Source: Fen-1273 sp963748405 (GTDB taxonomy: Bacteria > Bacteroidota > Ignavibacteria > UBA10030 > UBA6906). Taken from it: a DNA stretch of 64,000 nucleotides. Every line of letters begins with the position of its first letter. Position 1 is the stretch's first letter. Where the stretch lies: contig CAVVIT010000003.1 of the NCBI GenBank assembly GCA_963748405.1, forward strand, positions 202,614 through 266,613, read 5' to 3'. The notes beneath the pieces were generated by a model, which saw only the letters and a program-made list of their open reading frames with translations, searched no databases and was not told the DNA's origin. Below are positions 17,064-26,655 of the stretch, piece by piece. The position numbers were made by a program, and so were the translations under genes.

Positions 17064-19760
17064 CTACCAGACCTTTGCCTGAATCTCGTCGAACCAGTTC
17101 AGTATGAGATGAATCTTCCGGAGATTCTCCTGATCATCCTTCGATTGCAGTATGACAAAAGAACGCCCGTCGGGAAAGATGTCATACATCAAACCGCTGT
17201 CAACGAACTTTTCACGGTAACCGCTCAAAATTATCTCAGGCTTTCCGACACCGAATGACGGTGCAGTCTGGATGGGCACGGACACGAGCTTTCCGGGAGA
17301 ATAGTAATAGAGGACTTTCCCGTCCGCGGCCCAGTGAGGATCATAGGCCTCATCGGAGGATACCGACCACGTGCCACCCCCTCCGGGGAACGGTTGGATG
17401 TAGACCCGGTATGAACCCGATTCATTTGATGAATACGCGATCCACTTCCCGTCGGGAGAAAGAGACGCCTGCGATTCGTCAAACTCGGTTTCGCGAAACG
17501 GCCTGATCGTGCGATCACCTTCCAGAGGAAGCACAAAGAGATCCGAGCCCCCCGGTCCGTTCGGTCCGGTCCTCGTTGTTCCCGCGAGATCGAGAACAAG
17601 CATCGATCCATCTCTTGACCAGGCATCAATGTACATCCGCCCAAATCCTCTTGCGACAATTTCAGGAACCCCGCTTCCGTCGGCATGTCTCACCATTACA
17701 GAATGCTCTCTGCCTTCAAAGGCATCGTAGGCGATCCGATTGCCGTCGGGCGACCAGGCGGGAGTCCTGTTCTCTCCCCCGAACGTGAGTTTGGTGAGCG
17801 TATTTCGCTTGATTTCGTATATCCAGATGTCCGAATCCTTCCCGGATTGAATCGTCACCGCGATCCGCCCCCCGTCGGGAGACACACGAGGCTCCATGTA
17901 CGACTGGGTGGGAGCAGGAAACGGCGTCATCACGCCGTGAAGATCAGCCTTCACCAGAGACAGATTGGACACCCCGGGTTTTCCGGGAATGTACGCAAGG
18001 GTTCCATTTTGCGCGATTGCGTACGCTCCCATGCCTGTCGTCGGGTCGCCGTTAACATCCTCCAGCACGGGAATCGGGCTTCCTGTAACCTCAAGTTTCC
18101 CCAAATCGAACGGCACAGCAAAGAGGGAATTTGATCTCCAGTAGACGAGAAACCCGGCCGGGATGAACCGGGCGGAGCACCCTCCTTTCAGCAGAATTTT
18201 CCGCGCTCCTGTTCCTATGTCTACCGCCTCTATTGTAGCGTCATCGTAGAAGTCGGGAGTGTCCATCGTCCCGACGGTGAATATGACGGTCTTTCCATCG
18301 GGGAGGAACGATGGCCATCGGTGCGTCCGTTCATTCTTCGTCGAATCGAGCTTTGTCAAAACCCGCACGTCTCCGCCTCCTTCGCGGACAAGCAGGAGAC
18401 CCGAGCCACCGTGGGGTGCGAACACGATGTCACCCCCTGTTCCCCAGTCGGCCCCCCGGTTATCCAGAGCGTCTGCAAGTGTGATGGCGGTGCCGCCGCC
18501 AACAGGTACTTTTTTCAGTTTCCCGGACGCAAAAAACCCGATCCATTTCCCGTCCAGGGACATGAACGGGGAGGTAGCACCCTCCGTACCGGGTACCGGG
18601 CTTGACTGGAAACTGTCCAGGTTTCTTACATAGAGTTCCGCGTTTGCCGTGTACACGATCCGGGAACCGTCAGGGGAGATCGCTACGGCATTGAACCACG
18701 CGGTACTGAGGACCTGATCTCTGGGAAGCGCAATTATCGCACGCGTCACAGCCCGCGACTGAGACCCGTGCTTCCAGGGGGACCAGACGACAACGATCAG
18801 CGAAGCGACCAATGCGGCGGTGATAACAGGCCACGTGTACTTTTTCCACGCTGGAATCTCAGCGGACGACGTCGGGTGAATTCGTTCAACCGAGTCCAGG
18901 GATGCGCGGAAGACAGCTCCGAGAACGGGAACTTTGCCCTCGCGTGACCGTGAGGATTCTCTTTTCAGACGTCTCAGGTCCTTGGCCACCTCCGCCGCAG
19001 ACTGGTATCTCTCCGAAAGCTCCTTCTGAAGGCATTCCATGACAATTGCGTCAAGTTGAGGGTCAACTTCCGGTCTGATTGCCGAAGGAGGCAACGGGTC
19101 CGTGTTTACGATCTCGTACATGAGCGCCGTCTCGTGGACCCCTTTGAACGGCGATTCCCCTGCAAAGAGCTCGTAGAGCACCACCCCCAGCGAGAATATA
19201 TCCGTCCGGTGGTCTGTCTCATGCCCCTGGATCTGCTCCGGGGACATGTACCCCGCCGTCCCCAACGTGCTCCCTTCACGGGTAAGCCGCGAAACACCCC
19301 TCAGCTTCGCCAGCCCGAAATCCATCACCTGCACACGACCGTCCTTCCGGATCATGATGTTTTCGGGCTTGATGTCCCTGTGGACTATCCCCTTCGCATG
19401 AGCGGCGGCAAGGCCGTCGGCTATCTGAATGCCAATCTCGACGCCCTGCTTCAAGGGAATATTCTGAAGCATCTCCTTCAGCATCTTCCCTTCCACATAT
19501 TCCATCACGATGAACGACTGGCCGTCATGTTCCTCCACGCCGTGTATCGTACAGATGTTAGGATGCGTCATCGCGGCAACAGCCTTCGCTTCCTGGAAGA
19601 ATCGGGCCTTGTCCTCGGCCGATGACGCAACGTGCGGAGGGAGAAATTTCAATGCGACGAACCGGTCGAGCGTGATATCATGGGCCTTATAGACCACGCC
19701 CATCCCGCCTTCACCGAGTTTGTCGAGTATTTCGTAATGGGATATGACTGAGGGAACCAA
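17064..19760 (-). CDS. Ser/Thr protein kinase (PknB-like) with C-terminal PD40/TolB-type propeller
   Basis: 898 residues. The kinase domain spans ~8-270 with LGEGGMG (15-21), the VALK Lys38, HRDIKPEN (127-134), DFG (147-149) and GYMSPEQ (170-176), so all catalytic residues are kept. A single TM helix at ~309-326 (WPVITAALVASLIVVVW) separates it from an extracytoplasmic region of PD40/WD40-like repeats (SPDGGRIAVTIQSG, SPDGNRIAYDAFEG, SPDGKWIAYSSNESGS). The architecture is that of a membrane receptor kinase sensing an extracellular ligand. No substrate or phosphatase gene adjoins it. Confidence 0.9.
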   Translation of the reverse strand: MVPSVISHYEILDKLGEGGMGVVYKAHDITLDRFVALKFLPPHVASSAEDKARFFQEAKAVAAMTHPNICTIHGVEEHDGQSFIVMEYVEGKMLKEMLQNIPLKQGVEIGIQIADGLAAAHAKGIVHRDIKPENIMIRKDGRVQVMDFGLAKLRGVSRLTREGSTLGTAGYMSPEQIQGHETDHRTDIFSLGVVLYELFAGESPFKGVHETALMYEIVNTDPLPPSAIRPEVDPQLDAIVMECLQKELSERYQSAAEVAKDLRRLKRESSRSREGKVPVLGAVFRASLDSVERIHPTSSAEIPAWKKYTWPVITAALVASLIVVVWSPWKHGSQSRAVTRAIIALPRDQVLSTAWFNAVAISPDGSRIVYTANAELYVRNLDSFQSSPVPGTEGATSPFMSLDGKWIGFFASGKLKKVPVGGGTAITLADALDNRGADWGTGGDIVFAPHGGSGLLLVREGGGDVRVLTKLDSTKNERTHRWPSFLPDGKTVIFTVGTMDTPDFYDDATIEAVDIGTGARKILLKGGCSARFIPAGFLVYWRSNSLFAVPFDLGKLEVTGSPIPVLEDVNGDPTTGMGAYAIAQNGTLAYIPGKPGVSNLSLVKADLHGVMTPFPAPTQSYMEPRVSPDGGRIAVTIQSGKDSDIWIYEIKRNTLTKLTFGGENRTPAWSPDGNRIAYDAFEGREHSVMVRHADGSGVPEIVARGFGRMYIDAWSRDGSMLVLDLAGTTRTGPNGPGGSDLFVLPLEGDRTIRPFRETEFDESQASLSPDGKWIAYSSNESGSYRVYIQPFPGGGGTWSVSSDEAYDPHWAADGKVLYYYSPGKLVSVPIQTAPSFGVGKPEIILSGYREKFVDSGLMYDIFPDGRSFVILQSKDDQENLRKIHLILNWFDEIQAKVW

Positions 19761-20672
19761 CGGAGTCTTCTTTGTTGTGGGAAGTGTTAAGCCGCGGACT
19801 GGCAGAACACCCTTTGAGGAGACTTCCCCGTTGGAGGGCTGCGAAGAAAAGATGTTTGCAAGGAACGTGGCCGGAAAAATGTACTACGGCGCCCGGCTAA
19901 TTGCAAGAGCAGAAAACCCCCCATGATGAGGTGCAGACTGCGGCTGATTTCATTGCAGCAGAAATGAGAAAAACACTGGAAGATCGATTCAAGGGCGTAC
20001 TGTATAATGCCACTTCGGTCTCGAATTGAACCTGCAACTCTGCAGGTGCCCCCCGAACGACGAAATGTCGAATTCTTTTAAAGGGGGCAATCAGTAAAGG
20101 ATTCCACGCCCGGATTTGCGCAAAAGCATCACGACCCCGTTGCGAATGGGGGACGAATCTAACGTTTGCCTGCCGGTCAGGGCTGGGGGGAGGAGCCTTT
20201 AGCGGGGGGAGAACTGAAGACTTGGCCCCGGTTTAGTTGCAGCGAGGAGTCACTAGATTAGTCACGACTTGAAGATTGAATCTGCAAAATTTGCCAAAAC
20301 AAGCGGGGCGGACGGGGGTCGCAGCGAACCCTGATTGTGGTCAAAATGCCTCTCTTTGCCGCCACTTCAAGGCCAAACCAATGAAATGCCGGAAGCCCAA
20401 GGCCGTTGGTGTCTCGAGAACTCATTCTTCGGCTATTCACATTCTATTTCTCATACCCAAAGACCTTTGACTTAGCTATGTTTTCTGCTTCCGCATACAG
20501 CCTCCTGAGGTTAGATAATGTGCGATACTGCACTGAAACATCCTCTCGCGTCCATCGTAAGATTGTGTAAGATTCGACGAATCGGATTTGCTGCAGATTT
20601 CCTACTCCGCGACCGTTTGTCTTGGTTGCCCCTCGATCCCCACACTTGCCACTAAACTCCTCGGAAACCCGC
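19761..20672. other. non-coding interval with one scar repeat
   Basis: About 900 bp between divergent genes. Apart from the repeat at 20300-20350 I see no gene; short frames here lack ribosome-binding sites and family motifs. Promoters for the kinase (leftward) and the serine hydrolase (rightward) presumably lie here. Confidence 0.4.
20300..20350 (-). repeat. tRNA-3'-end-like scar repeat, copy 4 (no hairpin)
   Basis: AAGCGGGGCGGACGGG matches the first 16 bases of the tRNA-Asp fragments exactly. It is followed by the GTCGCAGCGAACCCTGATTG segment also found at 16.1 kb, with identity continuing through TGTGGTCAAAATG. The AAAGCCCTGG hairpin normally flanking it is missing here. Confidence 0.6.
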
Positions 20673-22484
20673 ATGACAAGTCTTCGCAATACCGTCGCAC
20701 TCTTTGCCGTCTGCGCGTCTATGGCCATTGCGCAGGGGGACATCGAATCGCGTATCGCTCGCGTGGAAAAGGGGCTCCTTCCCCCGGTGCTTGTCCGGGG
20801 AGAAAGAGGATGGGATATAGCTGAGCGGATGCGCTTCTACAAGTGCCCCGGCGTGAGCATCGCGGTCATCAGAGACAATCAGATTGACTGGGCCAAAGGC
20901 TACGGGGTCAGGGAGGCTGGGGGGACCGAACGCGTAACGAGCCAGACGGTCTTTCAGGCGGCCTCCATCAGCAAACCTGTGACAGCGATGGCAGCGCTCA
21001 GGCTCGTCGAGCTCGGGCATATCTCACTGGATCAGGATATAAACGAATTCTTGAAGACCTGGAAGCTGCCTGAATCCCGGTTCACATCGAAGAATAAAGC
21101 CACGCTCAGGCGTTTGCTGAGCCACACGGCCGGCATAACCGTCCACGGGTTCCCGGGGTATGCGGAGGGAGCGACGCTCCCCACAATTGTCCAGGTTCTC
21201 GATGGGCAGCCGCCTGCCAACACGGAGCCGATTAGAGTTGATACTACTCCCGGGACGATTTCCCGCTATTCGGGGGGCGGCATCGTGATGGTCCAGTGCG
21301 CGCTGATCGACCGCGAAGGAAAAACGTTTCCTGAAATCATGAAGGAGCGCGTGATTGACCCCCTCGGGATGACGCGAAGCACGTACTGCCAGCCTCTCCC
21401 CGAAAGCTGGCGGAGCGATGCCGCCTCCGGCCACTCCCCCGACATGTCGGTTGTCCCGGGCAAATACCACGTGTACCCCGAAATGGCGCCTGCAGGGCTC
21501 TGGACCACGCCGTCGGATCTCGCGAGATTCGCAATTGAAATCTCGCAGTCACTCGAGGGGAATTCGAACCGTGTCCTCTCGCAGGAAATGACCAGGCAGA
21601 TGCTCACGCCGGTGTTGGATGATGCGGGATTGGGTCTCTTCATCGAGCGGAGAGGGAGCACTGAATACGTCGGCCACAATGGCGCCAACGAAGGATTCCG
21701 CTCGCAGATGGTATTTCAGAGGTCGGGGGTAAATGGCGCAGTTGTCATGATCAACGGGAGCAATTTCGACATCATCAACGAGATCATCTACTCCATAGCC
21801 CGTGAGTACCGTTGGGACGATTATCTTCCCGAACCACACGATACGGTACACCTCTCGGGCCGGGAAGAGTCGGCAATCGTGGGTAAGTATCTCATAAACG
21901 CCGACGATGCAATTGAGATTCGCCGCGGAAATGACGGGCTCACACTTCTCGGCACGGAAGCGCGGCCCGTGAAAATACTTCCGACTTCTTCGCGGACATT
22001 TATCCGACGGGACTGGGGAATTACGTATTCGTTTGTACACGAAAGCCACGGGGTGTTCGACACACTTTGGATTAAGTCTCCCGATGGACTGCAATCGGCA
22101 CTCAGGGTGGACGGCTCATCCCGGACGCCATATGAGCTGATTGCTTCGGGGGAGCGAAAGGAGGGGATTGCTGCATACCGAAGGATCCTCCGGGACGGCC
22201 CGGATGGCGCTGCTGTCAGTGAAGATCGCCTCAACAGACTCGGGTATCAGCGCCTGAATGCGAAGGACATTGACGGCGCGATCGCCCTTTTTGGGCTGAA
22301 CGTGGAACTGCACCCTGCATCGTGGAACGTCTACGACAGCCTGGGCGAGGCGTATTTGGTGAGGGGGGATCGTGAAAGCGCTATTGCGAACTATCAGAAG
22401 TCGGTTTCTCTCAACCCGCAGAATACGAGCGGCATCAACGCACTCAAGAAACTGCTGATGAGTAGCTCCGGGTCAAACAGGTAG
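20673..22484 (+). CDS. exported class C beta-lactamase-family serine hydrolase with C-terminal TPR
   Basis: 603 residues from the ATG at 20673, which begins a signal peptide (LRNTVALFAVCASMAIAQG). The beta-lactamase/transpeptidase fold has the SxxK motif in AASISKPVTAM (Ser98, Lys101), YSGGG as the second motif and GHNGANEG as the KTG-equivalent. Residues ~500-600 form TPR-like helices (GYQRLNAKDIDGAIALFGLN, NVYDSLGEAYLVRGDRESAI). Proteins with this layout are usually esterases or D-aminopeptidase/carboxypeptidase-like rather than drug-hydrolysing lactamases. It is monocistronic with a strong terminator. Confidence 0.85.
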   Translation: MTSLRNTVALFAVCASMAIAQGDIESRIARVEKGLLPPVLVRGERGWDIAERMRFYKCPGVSIAVIRDNQIDWAKGYGVREAGGTERVTSQTVFQAASISKPVTAMAALRLVELGHISLDQDINEFLKTWKLPESRFTSKNKATLRRLLSHTAGITVHGFPGYAEGATLPTIVQVLDGQPPANTEPIRVDTTPGTISRYSGGGIVMVQCALIDREGKTFPEIMKERVIDPLGMTRSTYCQPLPESWRSDAASGHSPDMSVVPGKYHVYPEMAPAGLWTTPSDLARFAIEISQSLEGNSNRVLSQEMTRQMLTPVLDDAGLGLFIERRGSTEYVGHNGANEGFRSQMVFQRSGVNGAVVMINGSNFDIINEIIYSIAREYRWDDYLPEPHDTVHLSGREESAIVGKYLINADDAIEIRRGNDGLTLLGTEARPVKILPTSSRTFIRRDWGITYSFVHESHGVFDTLWIKSPDGLQSALRVDGSSRTPYELIASGERKEGIAAYRRILRDGPDGAAVSEDRLNRLGYQRLNAKDIDGAIALFGLNVELHPASWNVYDSLGEAYLVRGDRESAIANYQKSVSLNPQNTSGINALKKLLMSSSGSNR

Positions 22485-22535
22485 TCGCAGGGCGTGACCA
22501 GGAAGATAGCTGCTACCGGTAGCGGTGTATTCAGG

Positions 22536-22566
22536 AACACCCCGGCTGGCGACGCCGGGGTGTTTG
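22536..22566 (+). terminator. rho-independent terminator
   Basis: AACACCCCGG / CCGGGGTGTT stem with a 9-base loop and a short T run, 52 bp after the serine hydrolase stop. Confidence 0.8.
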
Positions 22567-22723
22567 TGTCAATGGGATGATCGACGAAGAACTCTCTCCT
22601 CCGGGGGTGTCCATTAGAGGGTCGGCGCACGCTCGCTCCTCCTCCCGCTGTAGAGTAGGAAAAAAGTGTAGCGGTGCTCAGGTCACTACTCTTTCGGGGA
22701 TTGGTTAAATAGACTTTTGATCT

Positions 22724-23620
22724 TTACCCCTGTATTGAGACAGTTTTTGGGATAGCTAAGGTGGGTTGTTCTTGATGATATTCGGCTTCTATCTCCTGGG
22801 GTGTTCGGTACCCGAGTGAGGAGTGAAGCCGCTTTTGGTTGTAGACGATTTCGAGAAAGTGTTCGATGTTGGCGAAGGCGTCCGTGAAGTTCGAGTAGTC
22901 GTTGATGTAGACTTCCTCGACTTTGAAGGTTTTCATGAACGATTCGGCCATCGCGTTGTCGTACGGATTCGCCTTACGGCTCATGCTGATCTTGATATGG
23001 TGCTTGTTCAGCAGCGTGACGTATTCGTCGCAAGCGTATTGTACCCCCTGGTCCGAGTGATGCATCAGTTCTGCGGTGATGTTCCGACACGCCAGCGCCA
23101 TCTGGAGGGCTTCCAGAGTCAGGGCTGCGTTGATGTGACGGGAGAGTGCCCACCCGACGACTTTGCGGCTGAAGGCATCCAGAATCACCGCCAGGTACAC
23201 GAAGTCTTGCAGGAGTCGAACGTAGGTGATATCGGCTCTCCAGAGCTGATCAGGACGCACAGGAACGACGTTCTCTGCGAGGTTGGGGAAGATATGGTAT
23301 CCGTGTTTCGAGTTCGTCGTGGCCACGAATCGTCTCTTCCTGCGGCATTGCAGATGGGCCTTGTGCATCAAGCGTGAAACGCGTTTATGGTTCACCCGAA
23401 AGCCTCGCCGGCGTAGTTCGGCGGTGACCCGCGGACTGCCGTAGAAGGGCATCTCTTCGCAGATCCGCCGGATTTCCTGGAGGATTTCCCCGTTGGGATC
23501 GGGAGATTCTGCCTGAGGCTGGCGAGCCCGGTAGAAGCTCGCTCGGGGCACGTCGGCCAGATCACAGAGCCTCTGGACGGGGAGATCCTGGACAGCTTGT
23601 TCGATCAGAGGATGCATCAC
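22724..23620 (-). CDS. IS3-family transposase OrfB (DDE integrase core)
   Basis: 298 residues. The helix-turn-helix_21-type N-terminus (FYRARQPQAE, FYGSPRVTAELRRRGF, RVSRLMHKAHLQ) precedes the rve core, with W-R-A-D-I-T-Y-V, the second Asp in HHSDQGVQYAC and the Glu in NAMAESFMKTFKVE. The GTG/ATG start overlaps the orfA stop. The frame is open further upstream, back to a seven-A run on the coding strand (23678-23684), so an OrfAB fusion by -1 slippage is expected. Confidence 0.9.
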   Translation of the reverse strand: MMHPLIEQAVQDLPVQRLCDLADVPRASFYRARQPQAESPDPNGEILQEIRRICEEMPFYGSPRVTAELRRRGFRVNHKRVSRLMHKAHLQCRRKRRFVATTNSKHGYHIFPNLAENVVPVRPDQLWRADITYVRLLQDFVYLAVILDAFSRKVVGWALSRHINAALTLEALQMALACRNITAELMHHSDQGVQYACDEYVTLLNKHHIKISMSRKANPYDNAMAESFMKTFKVEEVYINDYSNFTDAFANIEHFLEIVYNQKRLHSSLGYRTPQEIEAEYHQEQPTLAIPKTVSIQG

Positions 23621-23955
23621 GGTTTCGTACTCCCGGGGCTGCCCTTGGACAAAATATTCTTTGCAACGGACAAGGCTTTTTTTAAAAAATCATTTTCCAG
23701 GGCTAGACGCCCGACCATGCGTTCCAGGTCAGCGATGCGTTCTTCGTGAGCTTTCGATGGGTCGTTCGTCTCCCGTTGAGTCCCAAACGCGTGCTCGGGG
23801 TCCTCACGGTACTGCCGGTCCCAATCGTAAATCACATTCGGGTGGAGCTCAAACTGGCGGGAAAGCTCAACCGCAGATTGGCCAGAACGATATGCCTCAA
23901 CAACCTTGATCTTGAAGTCTCGGGAAAACTTCCGCCGCTCTTTCGACATGGGCAT
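23617..23955 (-). CDS. IS3-family transposase OrfA (helix-turn-helix)
   Basis: 112 residues: RKFSRDFKIKVVEAYRSGQS, VELSRQFELHPNVIYDWDRQY as the helix-turn-helix, and a C-terminal leucine-zipper-like coil (IADLERMVGRLALENDFLKK). It binds the terminal repeats and dimerises in this family. The coil ends at the A7 slippery run. Confidence 0.9.
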   Translation of the reverse strand: MPMSKERRKFSRDFKIKVVEAYRSGQSAVELSRQFELHPNVIYDWDRQYREDPEHAFGTQRETNDPSKAHEERIADLERMVGRLALENDFLKKALSVAKNILSKGSPGSTKP

Positions 23956-24020
23956 CTCCTCCTGAGGAAATGTCCACCTTAGTACTCAAAAACATTGTCT
24001 CACGCAAGGGGTGAAGTTCA

Positions 24021-24761
24021 GTCTCTCCGTCATCTTCTAACAATAGTGATTTTCCGTTTTTGCCAAACAATACTGGGGTTATTTCAAATACACTTTCCCT
24101 GCTTATATATTGCAGTGGTTTTGCCATTGGTATAACAGAATTATCCTTTACAAACACAGGAATATGTCCCAGACATGATGTTTTGCTTATTCTTTGACCA
24201 CCCTCCAATTTATCGCCGTTCCAGAAATCATACCAGGTACCCTTAGGTAAATAAACCATTCGAGTATTCTTATCAGATGCTGACTCACCTTCATCTACCC
24301 TTAATATTTTGATGTTCCTTAATTCTATATCAACTTCCCCATGTCTTTGTCCCCATGGTTTTCCAATGTATAATGAATACTGTCCACCTCTATCAGCCAC
24401 AAAATCTTCCCGGAACAATCTACCGGAAGTGGAATTTTGTATTCTGTCGTTGTAAAATTTTCCTACATCAGATTGTATGTTGTTAACAATGCTCCAAAGT
24501 CGTGTACCAATAAACTCAGTATTTCCTGAGTACTCAAACTCAATAATATATCGCTGTCCTTTTTTCAGATTGAATGGGATCTTAATACCACTCAATCCCG
24601 GGTTATCGGCTCTTGCTACAATTTTAAGATTGTTGATTCCTATAGAAATTGCTGCACCATTTTCTAAAGGTATCTGAGAATACTCAGGAATCTTCACGTC
24701 GTCCAAATATTTGAATGAATTATTGGGCAACACAGGTGCTACAAGCAAATTATCACCCAAT
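24021..24761 (-). pseudogene. GH31 alpha-glucosidase-type hydrolase, C-terminal fragment
   Basis: The minus-strand frame runs from LGDNLLVAPVLPNN, the block that follows the GH31 catalytic barrel, through a beta-sandwich (PAITSGIKIPFNLKKGQRY-like region, GRLFREDFVADRGGQYSLYI) to MVYLPKGTWYDFWNGD and LLLEDDGE. It is cut at the IS3 end, so the last tens of residues are lost. Its N-terminal half lies beyond the IS21 element at 27491-29222, and the six bases 24756-24761 are duplicated there. The DNA is much more AT-rich than its neighbours. Confidence 0.85.
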
Positions 24762-24800
24762 TGTCGAGGACCACGTATATTCCCCAGTCTAAAAGGTCGT

Positions 24801-24968
24801 AGGGCCAGATCATTCCCCAGTTCCGGGGTCAGATGATTCGCCAGTTCCGGGGCCAGATCATTCCCCAGTTTCGGGGTCAGATGATTCCCCAGTTCCAGGG
24901 CCAGATCATTCCCCAGTTCCGGGGTCAGATGATTCCCCAGTTCCAGGGCCAGATGATTCCCCACCCAC
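24801..24968 (+). repeat. seven tandem 24-bp repeats at the IS21 left end
   Basis: Consecutive 24-mers alternate between GGGGTCAGATGATTCCCCAG and AGGGCCAGATCATTCCCCAG types (each followed by TTCC). Related single units occur near the right end (GTGGGGAATA at 27444 and 27463). Repeated terminal binding sites for the IstA transposase are a known trait of IS21-like elements; seven copies is a high number. Confidence 0.85.
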
Positions 24969-25056
24969 AGAGTTGGCATCCATTCACATCAAGCCATAGC
25001 TTGCATCCCTGCATAAATCAGGCGCATTTCAACAGCCTTAAGGGAACTCACGAGCT

Positions 25057-26655
25057 ATGTCATTCAAAAGGGTGCAAACCGTGGAAATCTGGTCGATTCT
25101 TCGTCGTTGGAGCGACAAACAGTCCATTAGTGCGATCGCCGTTGCCTGTGGCTGCGATCGAAAAACCGTCCGGTCCTACATCGAGATGGCCCGGCGAATG
25201 GGAATCGCAAAAGAGGAGCTCGTTCCGGAGCGAAAAGAGGAGTTGCTCCCCCTGCTGCAGGAGGCGTCCGTCCGACTCCATTGCAGAGCATCGAGTAAGT
25301 TACTCCTTGAGGGGCATGTCGATGAGATCCTCGCTCTGATCAATGATCGGGAAAACCCGCTGAAGCCCAAGACGGCGTTTGAGGTCATCGTGTTCAGGTA
25401 CGAGCTCCAGGGCAAGGTCAGTTACTCGACGTTCAAGCGTCTTGCCCGCGCACGAGCTCTTGTCCGCGACGGCAAACGGGTCACGTGCCGTATCGAGACG
25501 CCGCCTGCTCAGCAGATCCAGCTTGACTACGGAAAAATGGGCCTCTTGTGGGATCCTCTGGAGAGAAGGCGGAAGACTCTGTACGCCTTCATCGGCACGC
25601 TTGGCTTCAGTCGCCACAAGTTCGTTCAGTTCGTCTACAGCCAGAACCAGCAGAGCTTCGTGCAAAGCCATGTCGATATGTTTACCTGGTTCGGCGGCGT
25701 CACCCGGGTGCTGACGATCGACAACCTGAAGGACGGGGTGCTCAAACCGGACATCTACGATCCGGTCCTCAACCGGGCCTATGCCGATCTTGCCGAGTAC
25801 TACAAAACCTTTATCGACCCCTGCCGCATCGCCTCACCCCAGGACAAGGGGAAGGTCGAACGCGATGTCCCGACGGTGCGCGAGTTTTACAGGAAAATCA
25901 TCACCCTGTACCCGTCGGCGACAATCGGAGATCTCAATGGTCACGCCCGGGAGTGGCTCGTTCAGGAATACGGCGCACGACCTCACGGCAGCACTGGAGA
26001 GCCGTCCTACGCGCTCTTCACACAATACGAACGCCCCGCGCTTACGCCCCTGCCCGTTGATCCCTTCACCGTAGCCTTGTGGAAGCAGGCGGTGGTGCAT
26101 CCCGATCACTTCATCCAGGCAAACGGATATCGCTTTACACTGTCCGACGAGTTTATCGGCAAAACGGTCCAGGTGATGTTGGGACCACGACATGCAAAGA
26201 TCTACTTCGAAAACCAGCTGATCAAGACAAAGCTCATGACGGGGGAAAAGGTCTACATCGACTGGGAGGACTTTCCTTCCACCGTCGCGTTTGCCCTCTC
26301 GGAAGAGACTCCGCGCCGGCTTATCAACAAGGCCCGCCACTGCGGAGGAAGCGCCTTCGAGGACCTTGTCGTGGGCCTCTTGAGCGTTCCGGGCTTCTCC
26401 TATCTGCGCCGGGTCATGGGGCTGATGAATCTTGTCACGGGATATCGCTCCGAGGTGGTCGAAGCTGCCGCCAAACTCGCCCTCACCGTGGATAATCCGA
26501 TCTCGACGCATCTGTTTAAGCACATGCTCGAGTCCCTCCGCAAACAAGAGGAGGAATCTGTTCTGGTCGAAGGCCTCCCGCTCTCAGACGAGACTGAGAG
26601 CTTTATGCGCCCCGCCGAGTACTTCATCCGGGAAGGAGGACGGATCAATGGCTAA
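25057..26655 (+). CDS. istA: IS21-family transposase IstA
   Basis: 532 residues. The N-terminal helix-turn-helix is SISAIAVACGCDRKTVRSYI. The DDE core has the first Asp in QQIQLDYGKMGLLW, the second in VLTIDNLKDGV and the Glu in QDKGKVERDV. The C-terminus has the Mu-like barrel region (YRFTLSDEFIGKTVQVML). Length and order match intact IstA proteins. It overlaps istB by 8 bp. Confidence 0.95.
   Translation: MSFKRVQTVEIWSILRRWSDKQSISAIAVACGCDRKTVRSYIEMARRMGIAKEELVPERKEELLPLLQEASVRLHCRASSKLLLEGHVDEILALINDRENPLKPKTAFEVIVFRYELQGKVSYSTFKRLARARALVRDGKRVTCRIETPPAQQIQLDYGKMGLLWDPLERRRKTLYAFIGTLGFSRHKFVQFVYSQNQQSFVQSHVDMFTWFGGVTRVLTIDNLKDGVLKPDIYDPVLNRAYADLAEYYKTFIDPCRIASPQDKGKVERDVPTVREFYRKIITLYPSATIGDLNGHAREWLVQEYGARPHGSTGEPSYALFTQYERPALTPLPVDPFTVALWKQAVVHPDHFIQANGYRFTLSDEFIGKTVQVMLGPRHAKIYFENQLIKTKLMTGEKVYIDWEDFPSTVAFALSEETPRRLINKARHCGGSAFEDLVVGLLSVPGFSYLRRVMGLMNLVTGYRSEVVEAAAKLALTVDNPISTHLFKHMLESLRKQEEESVLVEGLPLSDETESFMRPAEYFIREGGRING

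Larger units (their letters stand above)
22718..24020 (-). mobile_element. IS3-family insertion sequence, 1303 bp
   Basis: Ends read inward as TGATCTTTACCCCTGTATTG (left) and TGAACTTCACCCCTTGCGTG (right). Both continue into TGAGACA and CTAAGGTGG, so the inverted repeats are imperfect but long. It contains orfA and orfB in -1 register. The flanking 3-4 bp differ, so there is no target duplication, which suggests a rearrangement or deletion at one end. The right end truncates the GH31 gene. Confidence 0.85.

Noticed and set aside
20444..20743. 99-residue minus-strand frame overlapping the serine hydrolase start
   Set aside because: No recognisable family and antisense to a well-supported signal peptide; possibly a decayed fragment, not a supported gene.
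22718..22735. IS3 end placed at the TGAGACA motif (22736/24002)
   Set aside because: Similarity between the ends continues outward to TGATCTTTACCCC/TGAACTTCACCCC, and orfB would otherwise stop outside the element.
24801..24968. CRISPR-like regular repeats
   Set aside because: Units are directly tandem without spacers and lie at the end of an IS21 element; they are transposase-binding repeats.
24762..24979. Minus-strand frame with ELGNHLTP/ELGNDLAL peptide repeats joined to the GH31 fragment
   Set aside because: The repeats are a translation of IS21 terminal DNA; the real protein begins outside the element.
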